Part shown: piece after piece, positions 42,953 to 42,979 of the stretch
Layout: every line of letters starts with the position of its first letter
Position numbering within the stretch: position 1 is the stretch's first letter
Assembly: GCA_947495425.1 (NCBI GenBank)
Contig: CANLYR010000040.1
Span: 1 to 42,979, forward strand
Direction: 5' to 3'
Length of the DNA stretch: 42,979 bases
Source of the DNA: an uncultured Aquimarina sp.
Lineage (GTDB): Bacteria; Bacteroidota; Bacteroidia; Flavobacteriales; Flavobacteriaceae
Program-made: the position numbers and the translations under genes
Notes under the pieces: generated by a model
Databases searched by the model: none
What the model was told of the DNA's origin: nothing
Seen by the model: the letters and a program-made list of their open reading frames with translations, nothing else

Positions 42953-42979
42953 ATGGGAAGAGATAGAAAATTTAAAATA
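42953..42979 (+). CDS. Possible start of a further gene, cut by the window end
   Basis: An ATG at 42953 opens a frame of nine codons (MGRDRKFKI) that runs off the window. It is on the same strand as the DeoR gene, 57 bases after it. Too short to judge. Confidence 0.25.

Overview
The window is chromosomal DNA of a low-GC member of the Bacteroidota, most likely a marine Flavobacteriaceae (an Aquimarina-like genome is a reasonable guess from gene order and protein style, but the species cannot be fixed from sequence alone). Evidence: SusC/SusD pair, FecI/FecR/TonB set with DUF4974, long Bacteroidota-type signal peptidase I, the recF-lipoprotein-DUF721 block, a NagB-PIG-L fusion, TAnnTTTG-type promoter elements, and weak use of Shine-Dalgarno sites. 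No rRNA, tRNA, CRISPR array, prophage or intact insertion sequence was seen. No gap between genes exceeds 300 bases.

Layout. (1) 34-8572: an ECF-sigma regulated surface module. On the minus strand lie the sigma factor, a small four-helix-bundle (S23) gene in a spacer bounded by 7-bp tandem repeats, an anti-sigma FecR, a TonB-dependent receptor with an N-terminal STN domain, and a secreted C1-type cysteine peptidase. On the plus strand, divergently, lie two lipoproteins built from PKD-like units with a conserved C-x7-C-x6-C signature. The promoters of fecR and of both lipoproteins share an identical two-part motif, GGGTAGGGTA-N14-CGTT, which is very probably the recognition site of the local sigma factor and ties the two strands into one regulon. 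(2) 8576-10395: DUF721, a small lipoprotein and recF. (3) 10532-16840, plus strand: TPR membrane protein, ribH, a small membrane protein, mutL (endonuclease motifs lost), two rhomboid proteases and an EEP-family membrane protein. (4) 16929-23422, minus strand: a lipoprotein, DUF6122, WbqC, lepB, dapB, DUF5683, parB, parA. (5) 23564-29868, minus strand: DECR-type reductase, both methylmalonyl-CoA mutase subunits with an unknown secreted protein between them, an FtsB/DivIC-like protein and uridine kinase. (6) 30008-42895: a peptidoglycan-fragment/amino-sugar locus, nagB-susC-susD-GHL10-ampG-nagZ-anmK on the minus strand, with a divergent DeoR/GlpR regulator.

How the genes work together. In region 6 the outer-membrane pair SusCD, a lipoprotein glycoside hydrolase-like protein, an AmpG-like permease, cytoplasmic NagZ and AnmK, and the GlcN-6-P deaminase form an almost complete route from cell-wall fragments to fructose-6-phosphate; MurQ and NagA are the expected missing steps and are not in the window. 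A pair of near-identical 20-bp inverted sites between nagB and the regulator gene is the likely operator. In region 1 the sigma/FecR/TonB trio would sense a ligand at the outer membrane and switch on the receptor, the peptidase and the two surface lipoproteins; the ligand is unknown.

The strongest candidates for something not yet described are the three-promoter ECF regulon with Cys-patterned lipoproteins (region 1) and the SusCD-linked peptidoglycan recycling operon with its paired operators (region 6).
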